Numbered from the stretch's first letter, positions 38,540 to 47,908 are shown. The stretch: 64,000 nucleotides of DNA from Paenarthrobacter sp. PH39-S1 (GCF_030063245.1 NZ_JASISR010000009.1:62001-126000); one strand, 5' to 3'. A program made the numbers and translations. The notes: generated from the sequence alone by a model not told the origin.

Positions 38540-40512
38540 TCGTCCGTCACCATTTCAGTCGCGCGCTTTTGGGCTTCGAGCTTCTGCTTGGCCCGCTGGA
38601 GCCACAGCAGCGCGTCCGCGTACCGTTTCTCGGCCGGGTCCTCTGCCCGCGAGTCCGGTCGCCGACCGTTGACCTTGATCCAGTTCTTGATCCGGGGAAC
38701 GAGAGCTAGTGCCTCTTCCTCGGTGAACTCGACGCGGGCGGCCGTGATCTGGTCCTGGATGATCCGGAGTACTGAGGGAGTCACCGACTTGGACATAACC
38801 TCGAAGGCTCGCTGGAAGGGATTCACCGAGTCGATGAGGTTGATGGTGAGCTCGTCGATGTTGACGAACTTCTCGGCCATCTTGATGAACCGTTTGTCTC
38901 CGACTTCGCGCACCTCACCGTTTTTGATCACGGAGTCCACGACGACCTGCTGCCGCACCTCCTCGACCTGCGAGTCGGTGAGGTCCGGATACTTATCCCG
39001 GATGATCTTCGGGATCAGGACCTTGTTGGCGGTCTCTGCGTCAATCGAGCCCGCTGCTGCGCGTGCGAAGGTGTCGTCTTGCAAGATCGTAGCTTTCAGG
39101 TCGTTCAGGTCCGTCTCGACGATCTGCTTGACACGCTCCGTCGAGGGCTCCTTGAAGCCCTTGATCTTCAGCTGACCGGGGATCTTCGAGTCGTCCCCGT
39201 CAAACCTCTTTGTTTTGAAGGTGAAGTTCTGTGCGAGCACCTGCTCCATCAGCAACGACGCAGTGATGGCCTTCAGCATGTTGTTCACCGAGACCTTCAC
39301 CTCACCCTGAGTGGCGTCGGGCTCAGCAATCAGGTTCGTGAACTGGGCATGCTCCTTGCCGGGGCTGTCGCGTGTGACGCGACCGATGATCTGGATGACC
39401 TCGGTCAGTGAAGCACGGTAACCGACGGTCAGGGCGTGCTCGGCAAAAGGCCAGTCGAAGCCCTCCTTGGCCATGCCCAGGGCGATGATGATGTCCACAG
39501 CGTCGCGCTCTTTGGAGGCGACATGGGAGAGATAGTGGAGCGTGTCAGCACGTTTTTTCTGGTCAGTGTCATCCACGAGGTCGGCTACGCGAAGAATTTC
39601 AGCGGTGTCTTTGTGGCGAATGCTGATGATTCCGGTCTCGGGGTCGGTGCCTTCGACGTGGCCGATCGCGTCGATAATGAACCCGACTTCTTCGATCTTG
39701 TCCTTGGTGGACTCGCCCGAGTTGACGTTCGGAATATGAACGATCGTCTTCTTGTCCAGGTACAGGACTTCGCCGATCGCATCGGTATAGCGGCCCTGGT
39801 AAAAGTGGTGCCCGATGCCGAGCGAGTGCAAGTACTCGTAGCCGTTGAGCTGGTCGTAGTAGTTGAACGTGACCGGCGTGAACCGGGCCTCATCCTCCGC
39901 AGACAGCACAGGCACTGAGTCGCCGCGGAAATACGAACCGGTCATAGCAACGATGTGCACGTCCGAGCCGTTCATGACGTCCCTCAGGAGCGCACCCAAC
40001 CGGTTGGCTTCCGTGTCCGCTGAGACATGGTGGAACTCATCGATCGCCAGCACAGTGCCGTTGAACGCTTCCGGTGCGAGCTTCTCAAATGCAAACCGCA
40101 GCGTCGCATGCGTGCAGACCAGCGTGGCGTCGGGGCCTCCAAGAAAATCGATGAACGCTCCGACCTTGCCCTGAGAGGAACCGGGGTCGCAGAGGTTGTG
40201 TTCGTCTTTGATTTCCCAGTCTGCGAAGAACCCGTTCGAGGTGAGCTTCGTTGAGGAGAAGGAGGCCCCGATCGAACGCTCGGGCACGGCGACGATGACT
40301 TTCTTCCGACCCTGGTTGTAGAGCTTGTCCAGCGCAACGAACATCAGCGCACGAGATTTGCCCGAAGCGGGCGGTGCCTTGACCAACAGGTGCTGCGCAT
40401 CTCGCTTGGCAAAGACTCGCTGCTGCATCTCCCGCATACCCATCGCATCGGTGTTCACCGAAGCGCGGGTGCGGGCGTATGTCACATCAACGATGTTCAT
40501 CGGCTTGTTCAC
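38536..40512 (-). CDS. SF2 DEAD/DEAH-box helicase of an RM-like operon
   Basis: A 658-residue helicase. Walker A APPASGKS (46-53), Walker B DEFH at 158-161, motif III MTGSYFRGD near 195, and motif VI QIIGRVTRD near residue 390 are all seen. It lacks its own nuclease domain, unlike type I and III R subunits, so cleavage probably comes from the adjacent GIY-YIG protein. GTG 40512 lies 2 bases after the methyltransferase stop; an ATG four codons on is possible. The C-terminal third has no recognised motif. Confidence 0.88.
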   Translation of the reverse strand: MNKPMNIVDVTYARTRASVNTDAMGMREMQQRVFAKRDAQHLLVKAPPASGKSRALMFVALDKLYNQGRKKVIVAVPERSIGASFSSTKLTSNGFFADWEIKDEHNLCDPGSSQGKVGAFIDFLGGPDATLVCTHATLRFAFEKLAPEAFNGTVLAIDEFHHVSADTEANRLGALLRDVMNGSDVHIVAMTGSYFRGDSVPVLSAEDEARFTPVTFNYYDQLNGYEYLHSLGIGHHFYQGRYTDAIGEVLYLDKKTIVHIPNVNSGESTKDKIEEVGFIIDAIGHVEGTDPETGIISIRHKDTAEILRVADLVDDTDQKKRADTLHYLSHVASKERDAVDIIIALGMAKEGFDWPFAEHALTVGYRASLTEVIQIIGRVTRDSPGKEHAQFTNLIAEPDATQGEVKVSVNNMLKAITASLLMEQVLAQNFTFKTKRFDGDDSKIPGQLKIKGFKEPSTERVKQIVETDLNDLKATILQDDTFARAAAGSIDAETANKVLIPKIIRDKYPDLTDSQVEEVRQQVVVDSVIKNGEVREVGDKRFIKMAEKFVNIDELTINLIDSVNPFQRAFEVMSKSVTPSVLRIIQDQITAARVEFTEEEALALVPRIKNWIKVNGRRPDSRAEDPAEKRYADALLWLQRAKQKLEAQKRATEMVTDE

Positions 40513-40514
40513 TT

Positions 40515-43211
40515 CTACTTAGTCCCCTTTGCAGACTCTGCTGCTGTCATTTCCTCATATATGGCAAAGAGGTCTGACAATCTCTGCTCATCGGTTTCGT
40601 AGTACCGCTTGGAATAGATCGAATCAACCAATGCATCCACCTCGGCGTGTGCCTGCCGCAGGTCGGCAGGCATCAGATCGGGGTCGTAGAGTTCCGCCAG
40701 GGTTCGCTCGCAGTGATACTCACGCACGTCGAGCACCCGCAGCGCAGCGACCGTCAGTCTCTCCTTCAGTGCGTCGATGAGTGCTGGAACAGGGAAGTTG
40801 TTGTAGACGATGTACGCGCCGTACTGGTAGTCCAGGCGCATACGGCCGGAGACCGCATTTACCCAAGCCATGTGCATCTGTGATGTCAGAATCGCAAATA
40901 CCCATGGATCAGCGTCGTATACAGCAAATCCCTTGCTGGATATGACGGTGTCCCGATCGAGATACCCCGTTGGGATATATTCCCTGCGTGATGAAGAAAT
41001 ACTTGGAACAATGACAGATTCAGTAGGTTTGAACGCAATTTGCTTGAAACGATTCGGATGGGCTGCAAAGCTCGCAGTCGTGCCCGCTACACTTTCGCTG
41101 CGCCACTGCGCCACTGAATCAAGGCGCGCCGCTATTGACGGCATAGCACGCGCATCTGGCAAATCGTCGTCGGTGATCCAAAGACAGTATCGCTCGATGT
41201 CGTTGATGAACTCGGCAGAGCCGACATAACGTTTGATGAATCGACTGGCTTCGGGATTGATCGCCAGAAGGTTGTTGCGCTCGATCGGCTCAAGAAGGAG
41301 ATACCCACCGTCTTTTGGCATCGAACCAAGAACCATGCGAGGTAAAGACGAAGCGAGCGCCTTCGTCCGTCTGTAGATGAAGACAGATGGTGCATCGGCG
41401 AGGTACCCGTTTATATTCTTGGCCTCGATCTGCAAGCCGTCGGAGTAGATATATTTGGGCGCGGCGTTAGCTACGCGGAGCCCAATCACGACAACTGTAA
41501 CTCCTGCATTGCGCTTGGCATTGTTTTCCCATTTGAACGAGGTGTAGGCATAACCGATCTCGATGCCTTTTTTGAAGATCATCGGGAACATTAGGCCGAC
41601 GTGTTCGCCTTGAGAAACCGAGTTGGTGGTGACGAAAGCGAGTTCGGCGCGAGTGCCTTCGATGTAGTCTGCACCTTTAACGAACCACAGCGCGATGTAA
41701 TCGAGGTCTTTGGAATGGGGTCGGTTCCCGAATACGAACGGATAGTCCGCCTTCATCTCCTTATTCTGTGACTTCCCGCCCTTGTACGGCGGGTTACCGA
41801 TGAGATAGATCTCCTCGGTACCGTCGTTCGGGCACACGCTGTTCCAATCGACGCGTGTGGCGTTGCCCGCCCGGATCTGGCCTGTCTCCTTCAGCGGGAT
41901 CAGCGGGATGGAGAGATTGAACTTCTCCTTGAACTCAGCGTTCATTTGGTGCTTGGCGATCCAGAGGGAGAGGATCGCCACCTCGACGGCAAAATCGTCG
42001 ATCTCGAGTCCATAGAAGTGTTCGATGTTGATCTTCGACTCGGCATAGAGCATCTGGTGCTTCGGATCGATCTCGAACAGTCGCTCCAGGATCGCGTGTT
42101 CCAGCCGACGCAGTTCCTTGTACGCAATGATGAGGAAGTTTCCGGACCCACACGCGGGATCAAAGACCTTGATCGCGCTGATTCTCTCGAGAAGTGCTTC
42201 AAGCTTCTTGACTGAGTCGAAAGACGCATCGAGTTCTTCTTTAAGCGCGTCTAAGAACAACGGCTCGATGGTCTTGAGGATATTCGGCACCGACGTGTAA
42301 TGCTGACCGAGATCTGAGCGCTTACCTGGAGTGACGATTGCCTGGAACATCGACCCGAAGATGTCGGGGTTGATGTCGCGCCAAATTAGTGTTCCTGATT
42401 CGATCAGCAGGTCGCGGGCCTTCTTCGTGAACTGCGGCACCACGTGCTCGGGTGCGACCGTGAACAGTCGGCCGTTGACGTACGGGAACCGCGCCAGGTG
42501 GACGGGTTTCGCTTCGGCGTCTTTAGTATCGAGCGCCTTGAAGACCTCCGTGAGGAACTCAGCGACGTCAGAACCGTCGGGCTGAGTATGCGAGCCGACA
42601 GCGTTGGTGAACCCACCCTCCTCGAAGATGCCGGTGTCTTCAGCGAAGAAGCAGAACAGGAGCCGGGTGAAGAACACATTGAGCGCATGACGCCCGTGCG
42701 CCATGTCGAACATTCCGGGGTTCGCCGCCAGCAACTCATCGAACAGTTTGCCCATTCTCTCGGCAGCCTTGACGTCTGCGTGCGCCTCAGCGACGTACTG
42801 CGCCTTCTCCATGCCGGCCCAGGGCAGGAAGAAGGTGAAGTGCTGGTTGATGTCCCGGATCGGGATCATCAGGTTCTCGCCGGTCTTCGTGTCGACGGCC
42901 AGCAATTCCGTGTAATCGGTGACGATCACGAAGCGAGTGTTGTACCGGACGACCAACGATGAAGTTTTCAGTTCGTCGATGACGGCGAGAGGATCACCGG
43001 TCGTCTCCTTGAAGTAGACGACGTTCTTCTGCGCGACCTCAGTGGACGGGTCATGGGCAACGTTGAGTGAGCCATTGCGCAATCTGGTCACGTTGCCTTG
43101 GGGCTTGCCGTAGGCCAGCAAAAGGCTGAAAACGAACTCGCGGTCGTAGGATTCACGGCCTCCGAGTGGGGCAACGCGTTCCTCGACGGCTTTCAGGTTG
43201 AGCTTCACCAC
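40515..43211 (-). CDS. MmeI-like class I SAM-dependent adenine DNA methyltransferase
   Basis: An 898-residue enzyme. The SAM motif DPACGSGNF is at 351-359 and the catalytic NPPY at 473-476, marking an N6-adenine methyltransferase of the gamma type. The C-terminal end (NFPVPALIDAL ... LYDPDLMPADLRQAHAEVD) matches the MmeI C-terminal helical region, so target recognition is probably built in and no separate S subunit is needed. The N-terminus (27-110, FVFSLLLAYGKPQG ... RFVIVTDYTELLAVDTKT) is a nuclease-fold-like region in which I do not see a clear catalytic PD-ExK set. It methylates host DNA while helicase and GIY-YIG nuclease restrict foreign DNA. GTG start at 43211. Confidence 0.88.
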   Translation of the reverse strand: MVKLNLKAVEERVAPLGGRESYDREFVFSLLLAYGKPQGNVTRLRNGSLNVAHDPSTEVAQKNVVYFKETTGDPLAVIDELKTSSLVVRYNTRFVIVTDYTELLAVDTKTGENLMIPIRDINQHFTFFLPWAGMEKAQYVAEAHADVKAAERMGKLFDELLAANPGMFDMAHGRHALNVFFTRLLFCFFAEDTGIFEEGGFTNAVGSHTQPDGSDVAEFLTEVFKALDTKDAEAKPVHLARFPYVNGRLFTVAPEHVVPQFTKKARDLLIESGTLIWRDINPDIFGSMFQAIVTPGKRSDLGQHYTSVPNILKTIEPLFLDALKEELDASFDSVKKLEALLERISAIKVFDPACGSGNFLIIAYKELRRLEHAILERLFEIDPKHQMLYAESKINIEHFYGLEIDDFAVEVAILSLWIAKHQMNAEFKEKFNLSIPLIPLKETGQIRAGNATRVDWNSVCPNDGTEEIYLIGNPPYKGGKSQNKEMKADYPFVFGNRPHSKDLDYIALWFVKGADYIEGTRAELAFVTTNSVSQGEHVGLMFPMIFKKGIEIGYAYTSFKWENNAKRNAGVTVVVIGLRVANAAPKYIYSDGLQIEAKNINGYLADAPSVFIYRRTKALASSLPRMVLGSMPKDGGYLLLEPIERNNLLAINPEASRFIKRYVGSAEFINDIERYCLWITDDDLPDARAMPSIAARLDSVAQWRSESVAGTTASFAAHPNRFKQIAFKPTESVIVPSISSSRREYIPTGYLDRDTVISSKGFAVYDADPWVFAILTSQMHMAWVNAVSGRMRLDYQYGAYIVYNNFPVPALIDALKERLTVAALRVLDVREYHCERTLAELYDPDLMPADLRQAHAEVDALVDSIYSKRYYETDEQRLSDLFAIYEEMTAAESAKGTK

Positions 43212-43501
43212 GGACGAGTGTCCTTCGCGATCCCATCCCGGGCCGCTAGGCCCTTCGTGATTGTGCGCTTGCGTCCGGGGCAGGCAGAAGTACCGTCCTC
43301 AGACGACCATGGTTCAAACACGTTCATACTCCTAACTTCGGCCGCGCAGGAGCGCACTGCCCCCCCGTGATCTTATCGGGGACTGTCCGGTCGCACCGAC
43401 GCACCCCTATCGTCGAGCGGAACGAGGGCAGCATCAGTGCCCATAACCCATCCATCAACGTCCGAGAGATAGATAAGGTCCAGTGCGAAGGGACAAGCCC
43501 A

Positions 43502-43516
43502 TATGCTTTGGCCATG
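43502..43516 (+). promoter_or_regulatory. Candidate -10 box with leaderless start for the PIN gene
   Basis: TATGCT at 43502-43507 ends 6 bases before ATG 43514. No ribosome binding site is seen. The 302-base gap between the divergent methyltransferase and PIN genes (43212-43513) shows no other gene and should hold both promoters. Confidence 0.4.
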
Positions 43517-44581
43517 ACGCAGATTGGTTCAAGTGGAGAGCTGAAGGATACTCAGGGTGTGCGGGTGCTCCTTGATACGAATTTGTGGTCCTCGCTGGAT
43601 GATGGGTCGCTACCCCGGTTAGAGACGCTCGTCAGAGAGCTGGACCTGCAGGTTCAGGTACTGCCCAGCACGCTGCTGGAGATCGTTGAGATCCCGCACG
43701 AGGACGTCCGCAAGAGAATTGTCTCTGGCCTTGCTAAAGGTTCCAGGAGAACGCGCGTTCGCACCGAGGCAGATTTGTTCGCTGAGGAAGTCGTTGCGCT
43801 TATCAGCCGAACTCGTCCTGAATGGCTTCTCCAGATCCCTAATCATGCTCGCGTGGCAAGTCTTCGAACCTTTTGGTTGAAAAAGGTTTGGAGGCAGGCC
43901 CTGAAGGACTCGTCGGCAATGCACGAGTATCAACGAGGGCAGTTGCCGATGAGGAAACAAGTGGTCCAACGACAGAAGCACAACCGCACAGAGCTGCTGC
44001 GCACGAAGTTCAAATTGGACGACCTCACACAGCTGGCAGGACAGGATGAAGATTTCGGGCCAGGCAAAGCCTCCCCTCGGGGGGACCTGCCCGGTTGGGA
44101 CGGCTCACGCAGGGACCTGTGGCGTCTCAATCTCGCGCAGTTAGCTTGGCACCAGCTGGCGGTAGTTGGGCCTCGGGCCGGCATCACGGGCGAGGACCGG
44201 ACGATGACCGACTGGATCGAGCCTTGGGTTGACCTGGGGAAGCTGAGATCTAATCCGAAGAGCTTCGTGCAGATGTGGCTTGAGGAGGCACACATCGCTG
44301 ATGTCCCTCGTAATTGGCTGAACTGGGCAGTCGATGTGGTGCAGTGGACAGGCAGAGTCGGCTCCGGCAATCCGGCGGACGCTCAGCACTCGTCCTACTT
44401 GATTGACTGTGACCTGTTCCTAACCGCCGACTCGCGCTTCGTTGACATCTTGGAACGGGTTCGCGCCGACGCTCCATTTCCCTTTGCAGCGACGGTGCTG
44501 GTGGACGGCGACCGCGCTAAGAGTACCGCAGATCGTATTGAGCATGCTTTATCTATCAACGCACAAGAAAACGGCATTTAG
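43514..44581 (+). CDS. PIN-domain-like protein
   Basis: A 355-residue protein. The N-terminal VRVLLDTNLWSSL (Asp21, Asn23) and STLLEIVEIP (Glu near 55) give the first acidic residues of a PIN nuclease, and HSSYLIDCDLFLTADSRFVDIL near 298-320 gives the second cluster, separated by a long helical insertion of about 200 residues. PIN domains cut RNA with magnesium. There is no antitoxin beside it, so a classical VapBC pair is unlikely; the large insert fits the larger PIN-like proteins found in defense islands. ATG 43514 is chosen from the -10 spacing; the open frame begins at 43367. Confidence 0.65.
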   Translation: MTQIGSSGELKDTQGVRVLLDTNLWSSLDDGSLPRLETLVRELDLQVQVLPSTLLEIVEIPHEDVRKRIVSGLAKGSRRTRVRTEADLFAEEVVALISRTRPEWLLQIPNHARVASLRTFWLKKVWRQALKDSSAMHEYQRGQLPMRKQVVQRQKHNRTELLRTKFKLDDLTQLAGQDEDFGPGKASPRGDLPGWDGSRRDLWRLNLAQLAWHQLAVVGPRAGITGEDRTMTDWIEPWVDLGKLRSNPKSFVQMWLEEAHIADVPRNWLNWAVDVVQWTGRVGSGNPADAQHSSYLIDCDLFLTADSRFVDILERVRADAPFPFAATVLVDGDRAKSTADRIEHALSINAQENGI

Positions 44582-44903
44582 TGATGCTCGACTGGTGCCG
44601 TTGATCGGTTGCATGGCACCCCGAAAGGGCGCCCAGGGATCCAAACAACCTGGTTTGGACTTGTTGCAGCCACCCTCTCGATGGGCCTGCATCGGCGCTC
44701 CCTCGAAAGTCGACCAAGACGAATCTGAAAATTTCCAATCGCGCCGTCACTGATCTCGCATTGGGCTTCTTTTCCTGAAGGCATCGTTGCCTGCACATTC
44801 GTGAAAGGTCCGTTATATGCTCAGTCAAAGGGCTGATATTCTGCAGCGGCCCCCGCCAAGCCCGGCGTGTGACACAAGGGAATACACCATATTGGGGAGA
44901 GCC
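44582..44903. other. Gap with two hairpins after the PIN gene
   Basis: No convincing gene. GGTGCC 44594-44599 pairs with GGCACC 44615-44620, and TCCAAA near 44640 pairs with TTTGGA near 44654. These may terminate the PIN transcript. Neither has a T tract. Confidence 0.4.
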
Positions 44904-45437
44904 GTGCAAGAAACTGACAGAACCAACACTAACCAAAAGTGGCGCGCGTGGAAGACTGCGGGAACAGTAGTGCTGCTTGTTGCGGCGGTGATTGCAACCT
45001 TTGTGTTGCCCTTCGTATTTTTGGGATTGGCGGACGATGCCCTCGACCGTCACGATATGGCAGGAGCGGCTCGCTGGGAGGAATGGTCCTACGGCGTGAT
45101 TGCTCTGGGTCCTTCCCTCTTCCTAACAAGTTTCCTTGCCATAGCCAGCCAATTTTTGCCTGTAGAGCGCTGGCTGATCAGGGTGCTCGCGTTTGTACTC
45201 AGTGGTGGCATTCTCTGGGGGATCTATGCAACCAGTCCGAAGATTCACCTTACGGTCCTGTTGAGTCTTGTGGGTGTCGTCTATTCCGTGGTTGCCGACA
45301 TTTGTGCGCCGAATAGTTCGGGTAAGGCAAAGAGCGCCGATGACTCAGCGGACGGCGGGGGGCCGGAGGAGGCTGCATCAAAGGCCGAAGCAACTCGGGC
45401 GTCCGTCGTCTCTGCTTCGCTGGAGCCCCGCGTTTAA
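44904..45437 (+). CDS. Small multi-span membrane protein
   Basis: A 177-residue protein with four hydrophobic segments (about 17-42, 62-82, 92-110 and 114-133) and an acidic, alanine-rich cytoplasmic tail. GTG 44904 has GGGGAGA 3-4 bases upstream and is preferred to 44817. No family is recognised. It sits between a PIN protein and the mobile element and could be element cargo. Confidence 0.55.
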   Translation: MQETDRTNTNQKWRAWKTAGTVVLLVAAVIATFVLPFVFLGLADDALDRHDMAGAARWEEWSYGVIALGPSLFLTSFLAIASQFLPVERWLIRVLAFVLSGGILWGIYATSPKIHLTVLLSLVGVVYSVVADICAPNSSGKAKSADDSADGGGPEEAASKAEATRASVVSASLEPRV

Positions 45438-45486
45438 GCATCACAGTTAGGTGACAAGCATCGGTATATTGGGGCCCCCACGGTCT

Positions 45487-45531
45487 CGACAGCAAAAGAG
45501 GGACACCACGAGGTCGCCCTCTTTGCTGTCG
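45487..45531. terminator. Bidirectional hairpin between the membrane protein and resolvase genes
   Basis: CGACAGCAAAAGAGGG (45487-45502) pairs with CCCTCTTTGCTGTCG (45517-45531), 15 bp with one bulge. It lies between convergent genes and can stop transcripts from both sides. It may also mark one end of the mobile element. Confidence 0.65.
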
Positions 45532-45575
45532 GGGGCTTCGATTCTGCTGTCTCGTAGACATCTCCTAAATGAGAT

Positions 45576-45613
45576 GAGACCCGTTCACCGGCAGGTGCTG
45601 ATGAACGGGTCTC
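45576..45613. repeat. Perfect 12-bp inverted repeat within a TGAGAC/GTCTCA cluster
   Basis: GAGACCCGTTCA (45576-45587) and TGAACGGGTCTC (45602-45613) form a perfect inverted repeat. CATCTC/GAGATG lies just before, and more TGAGAC or GTCTCA hexamers occur near 45575, 45609, 45622 and 45655. The cluster sits directly behind the serine resolvase gene and is a candidate resolution or crossover site. Confidence 0.55.
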
Positions 45614-45632
45614 AATACGTTGTCTCAGAAGT

Positions 45633-45649
45633 CCCAACCTCAGGTTGGG
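45633..45649 (-). terminator. Hairpin terminator after the serine resolvase gene
   Basis: CCCAACCT (45633-45640) and AGGTTGGG (45642-45649) form an 8-bp stem 3 bases past the resolvase stop, followed on the minus strand by ACTTCT. Confidence 0.5.
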
Positions 45650-45651
45650 GT

Positions 45652-46236
45652 TTATGAGACTCCGGCGGCCGAACGGTGCCGGTAGTAGGTTGCTTTCGAC
45701 CACCCGACGGTTCTCGTAGCGTCGACAACGCCGAGCCCCTCGGATTCGATGAGATGCTGCACCGTCCGGAGGTTCAGGGCGACCTTCTTCGCATCAGGGG
45801 TAGGGCGCCCGAACTTTACGCCCCGGGCCTTTGCTGCATCGACGCCGGCCTGGACGCGCTCCTGGATGAGCTCCCGTTCGTACTCGGCGAAGGTCGCCAT
45901 GAGGTTGAGCATCAGACGGCCCTCACGAGCGGACGGGTCGATGCCGTCGGACAGCGATCTCACCTCGATTCCCCGGTCGAGAAGGTCCTTGACCGTGGTG
46001 ATGACGTCGATCATCGAACGCCCGATGCGGTCGATGCGCCAGACGACGAGCTCGTCACCCGCACAGAGCCGACCGTCGAGGTTGGTCCATCCCATGCGGG
46101 TCTTGGCTTCCTTGGAACCGGAGACCTGGTCGGAGAATATATGGGTAGCACTGACGCCGACGTCGATCAGCGCCCGACGCTGGAGGTCGTCGTCCTGCTT
46201 GTCCTTCGTCGACGTGCGGGTGTAGCCGTACTTCAT
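45652..46236 (-). CDS. Small serine resolvase/invertase
   Basis: A 194-residue recombinase of the Tn3/Pin type. The catalytic Ser9 is in GYTRTSTKDKQ; DRIGRSMIDV gives the conserved DRLxR-like motif (Asp near 69), and LMLNLMATFAEYERELIQERV leads into the E helix. The C-terminal HTH reads GLGVVDATRTVGWSKATYYRH. Probably resolves multimers of the mobile element. It lies 25 bases downstream of the rep gene. Confidence 0.92.
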   Translation of the reverse strand: MKYGYTRTSTKDKQDDDLQRRALIDVGVSATHIFSDQVSGSKEAKTRMGWTNLDGRLCAGDELVVWRIDRIGRSMIDVITTVKDLLDRGIEVRSLSDGIDPSAREGRLMLNLMATFAEYERELIQERVQAGVDAAKARGVKFGRPTPDAKKVALNLRTVQHLIESEGLGVVDATRTVGWSKATYYRHRSAAGVS

Positions 46237-46261
46237 GGTGATTCCCTTCTGGAAATGTGGG

Positions 46262-47593
46262 TCAGGACGCTGCCAGGAGCAGGTCGCGCCAGGCTTTCTT
46301 GATGTCGGAACGCGGCGACGGAAGGGTGATGAGATCGGGGTAGCCGGAGTACATCGCTCGCAGACTCAGGGCCTTCTCGAAAGCTTGCTGGTCCCCATCT
46401 GCTGTGTGAAATTCGGAGCCGGCGAGCTGCCGGCCAGCAGACGACGTTTCCTGGTGGTGCAACATGATCTCCTCACGAATCCCCGGCATGATTTCGTCGA
46501 TGTCGGCGTCGTCAGGTTCAAGGTCAAGTGCGGCGTAAGCATAGGCCAGCACAGCACCCAGATGAGTCAGTTTTCCGTCCTCGCGGACATGCTCGGAAGA
46601 AGTCAGGCCAAGTTCTGCTGCATACCTGGTCGCGTGGGAATCGCGAGCAGAACGAGAGCCCTTGACCTCTTCCCACATAGCGATCATGTCGATCAAATCG
46701 ACACGCTCGCTTTCGGCCTGTTCGGTGGCAACACGCTCCTGGTACTCGGGTGTGGCCTTCTCTGCCCTGAGTTCGGCTTCGCGAACTGCACGTTCCTCGG
46801 CCAGCTGACGTGCCCCTGCTTCGCGTTCTGCTCGCTCCACGGTCTCCCGCTCAACAACGGCCAGGCGCTCTCGCTCGGCCTGTTCTCCGGCGAGACGCTC
46901 CCGCTCGGCCTGTTCCGTATCTGTGGCGTGCCGGCGTTCCTCGTGGGCGCTGCGCTCGGCGGCCTCGGCGTCCTGGCGCTTCCACTCGGCAGCCTGGCGC
47001 TCCAGCCCGTTCCAGTAGCCCTGACTTTTGGTCAAGTAGATCTTCTTGTTCTGATGATGCACGTCGCGGGCCGTCAGTTCGCCAGCGAGCACGCGCTGAG
47101 AGAAGCGTTCAATCAGAGTGAGACGTGCCGGACGCCCAGGATCGACGCCTTCGCGGGCATTGAGCGCATCCACCTCTGCGCGCCAATTCCAACCCGGTGT
47201 CGCGATCATTTCGTCGTCGCCGTACCGGGCCTTGCCGAGCGCCTGCTGGTCAGGGTGCTCATGGGTGTTGTACCGGGCGCCCCGCGCCATCGCGAACTTG
47301 CCGCGGTCGGCGCCGGGCTCGCCCGGGTGGGCGATGAAGGGCTTGACGATAACCGGCACCGAGAACTTGCGCTGCATCGCCGCAGCGGTGCGTTGGGTGG
47401 TCGAGTAGAAGAAGATGTGGCCGTGTACCGCCCTACCCGGGTCGCGGTCGTGAATTGCGCCGTGTGACCGGTCCCTCGGGTGGGCCGCGACGAACTCTTC
47501 GATCATCCCGCGGGTCAAGGCGTTGGAGACGATGGACCAGCCACGGGGGCGGCGAGGCTCTAGCGCGATAAGGTGGGAGGTGTTCTTGGACAT
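46262..47593 (-). CDS. Rep_2-type rolling-circle plasmid replication initiator
   Basis: A 443-residue protein. Residues 45-62 read HGAIHDRDPGRAVHGHIFFY: HDRD followed by the HUH motif (H57, H59), as in pMV158-type RepB. ARYNTHEHPDQQALGKARY (106-124) supplies candidate catalytic Tyr108 and Tyr124. A glutamate/arginine-rich coiled coil (about 215-310) and a C-terminal domain follow, making it about twice the length of RepB. Iteron-like repeats lie directly upstream. It should nick the double-strand origin. It shows that the element is plasmid-derived and may replicate after excision. Confidence 0.75.
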   Translation of the reverse strand: MSKNTSHLIALEPRRPRGWSIVSNALTRGMIEEFVAAHPRDRSHGAIHDRDPGRAVHGHIFFYSTTQRTAAAMQRKFSVPVIVKPFIAHPGEPGADRGKFAMARGARYNTHEHPDQQALGKARYGDDEMIATPGWNWRAEVDALNAREGVDPGRPARLTLIERFSQRVLAGELTARDVHHQNKKIYLTKSQGYWNGLERQAAEWKRQDAEAAERSAHEERRHATDTEQAERERLAGEQAERERLAVVERETVERAEREAGARQLAEERAVREAELRAEKATPEYQERVATEQAESERVDLIDMIAMWEEVKGSRSARDSHATRYAAELGLTSSEHVREDGKLTHLGAVLAYAYAALDLEPDDADIDEIMPGIREEIMLHHQETSSAGRQLAGSEFHTADGDQQAFEKALSLRAMYSGYPDLITLPSPRSDIKKAWRDLLLAAS

Positions 47594-47679
47594 GTGCTGA
47601 TGTCCTTTCTGAAACCCCCGGTTGCCGCCGGGGGTTTCCTCGTTATGCCGGTGATGTTGGTAGAGAGTCCCGCTGGGGC

Positions 47680-47908
47680 GTACTCACTTTTCCTTGACGT
47701 ACTCACTTTTCTGGAGCTCGTACTCATTTTCTTGTGGCGAAAGTGAGTGCAGATATGAAGAGGAGAAGCGCAGAAATACTGAGAAGTAGGAGGTCCACGG
47801 GTACTCACTTTTTCAGCAGCCAAATCAAGCCGGGTACGAGGGCGTACGTGCAGATCCGCATGATTGCGCCGCTTGATGGAGTGCAGAAGGTGAAACGTAC
47901 TCACTTTT
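47680..47908. repeat. Iteron-like GTACTCACTTTT repeats upstream of rep (putative origin)
   Basis: Copies lie at 47680-47691, 47699-47710, 47720-47730 (one base short), 47801-47812 and 47897-47908 in one orientation, with an inverted copy AAAGTGAGT at 47740-47748. Read on the rep strand the unit is AAAAGTGAGTAC. The first two are 19 bases apart, the third 21. This 376-base gap before rep (47594-47969) carries no convincing gene and is the likely double-strand origin. Confidence 0.8.

Noticed and set aside
47680-47908. CRISPR array.
   Set aside because: Repeats are only about 12 bp, spacing is irregular (19 to 96 bases) and one copy is inverted; position before rep fits iterons. No other CRISPR-like array was seen in the window.
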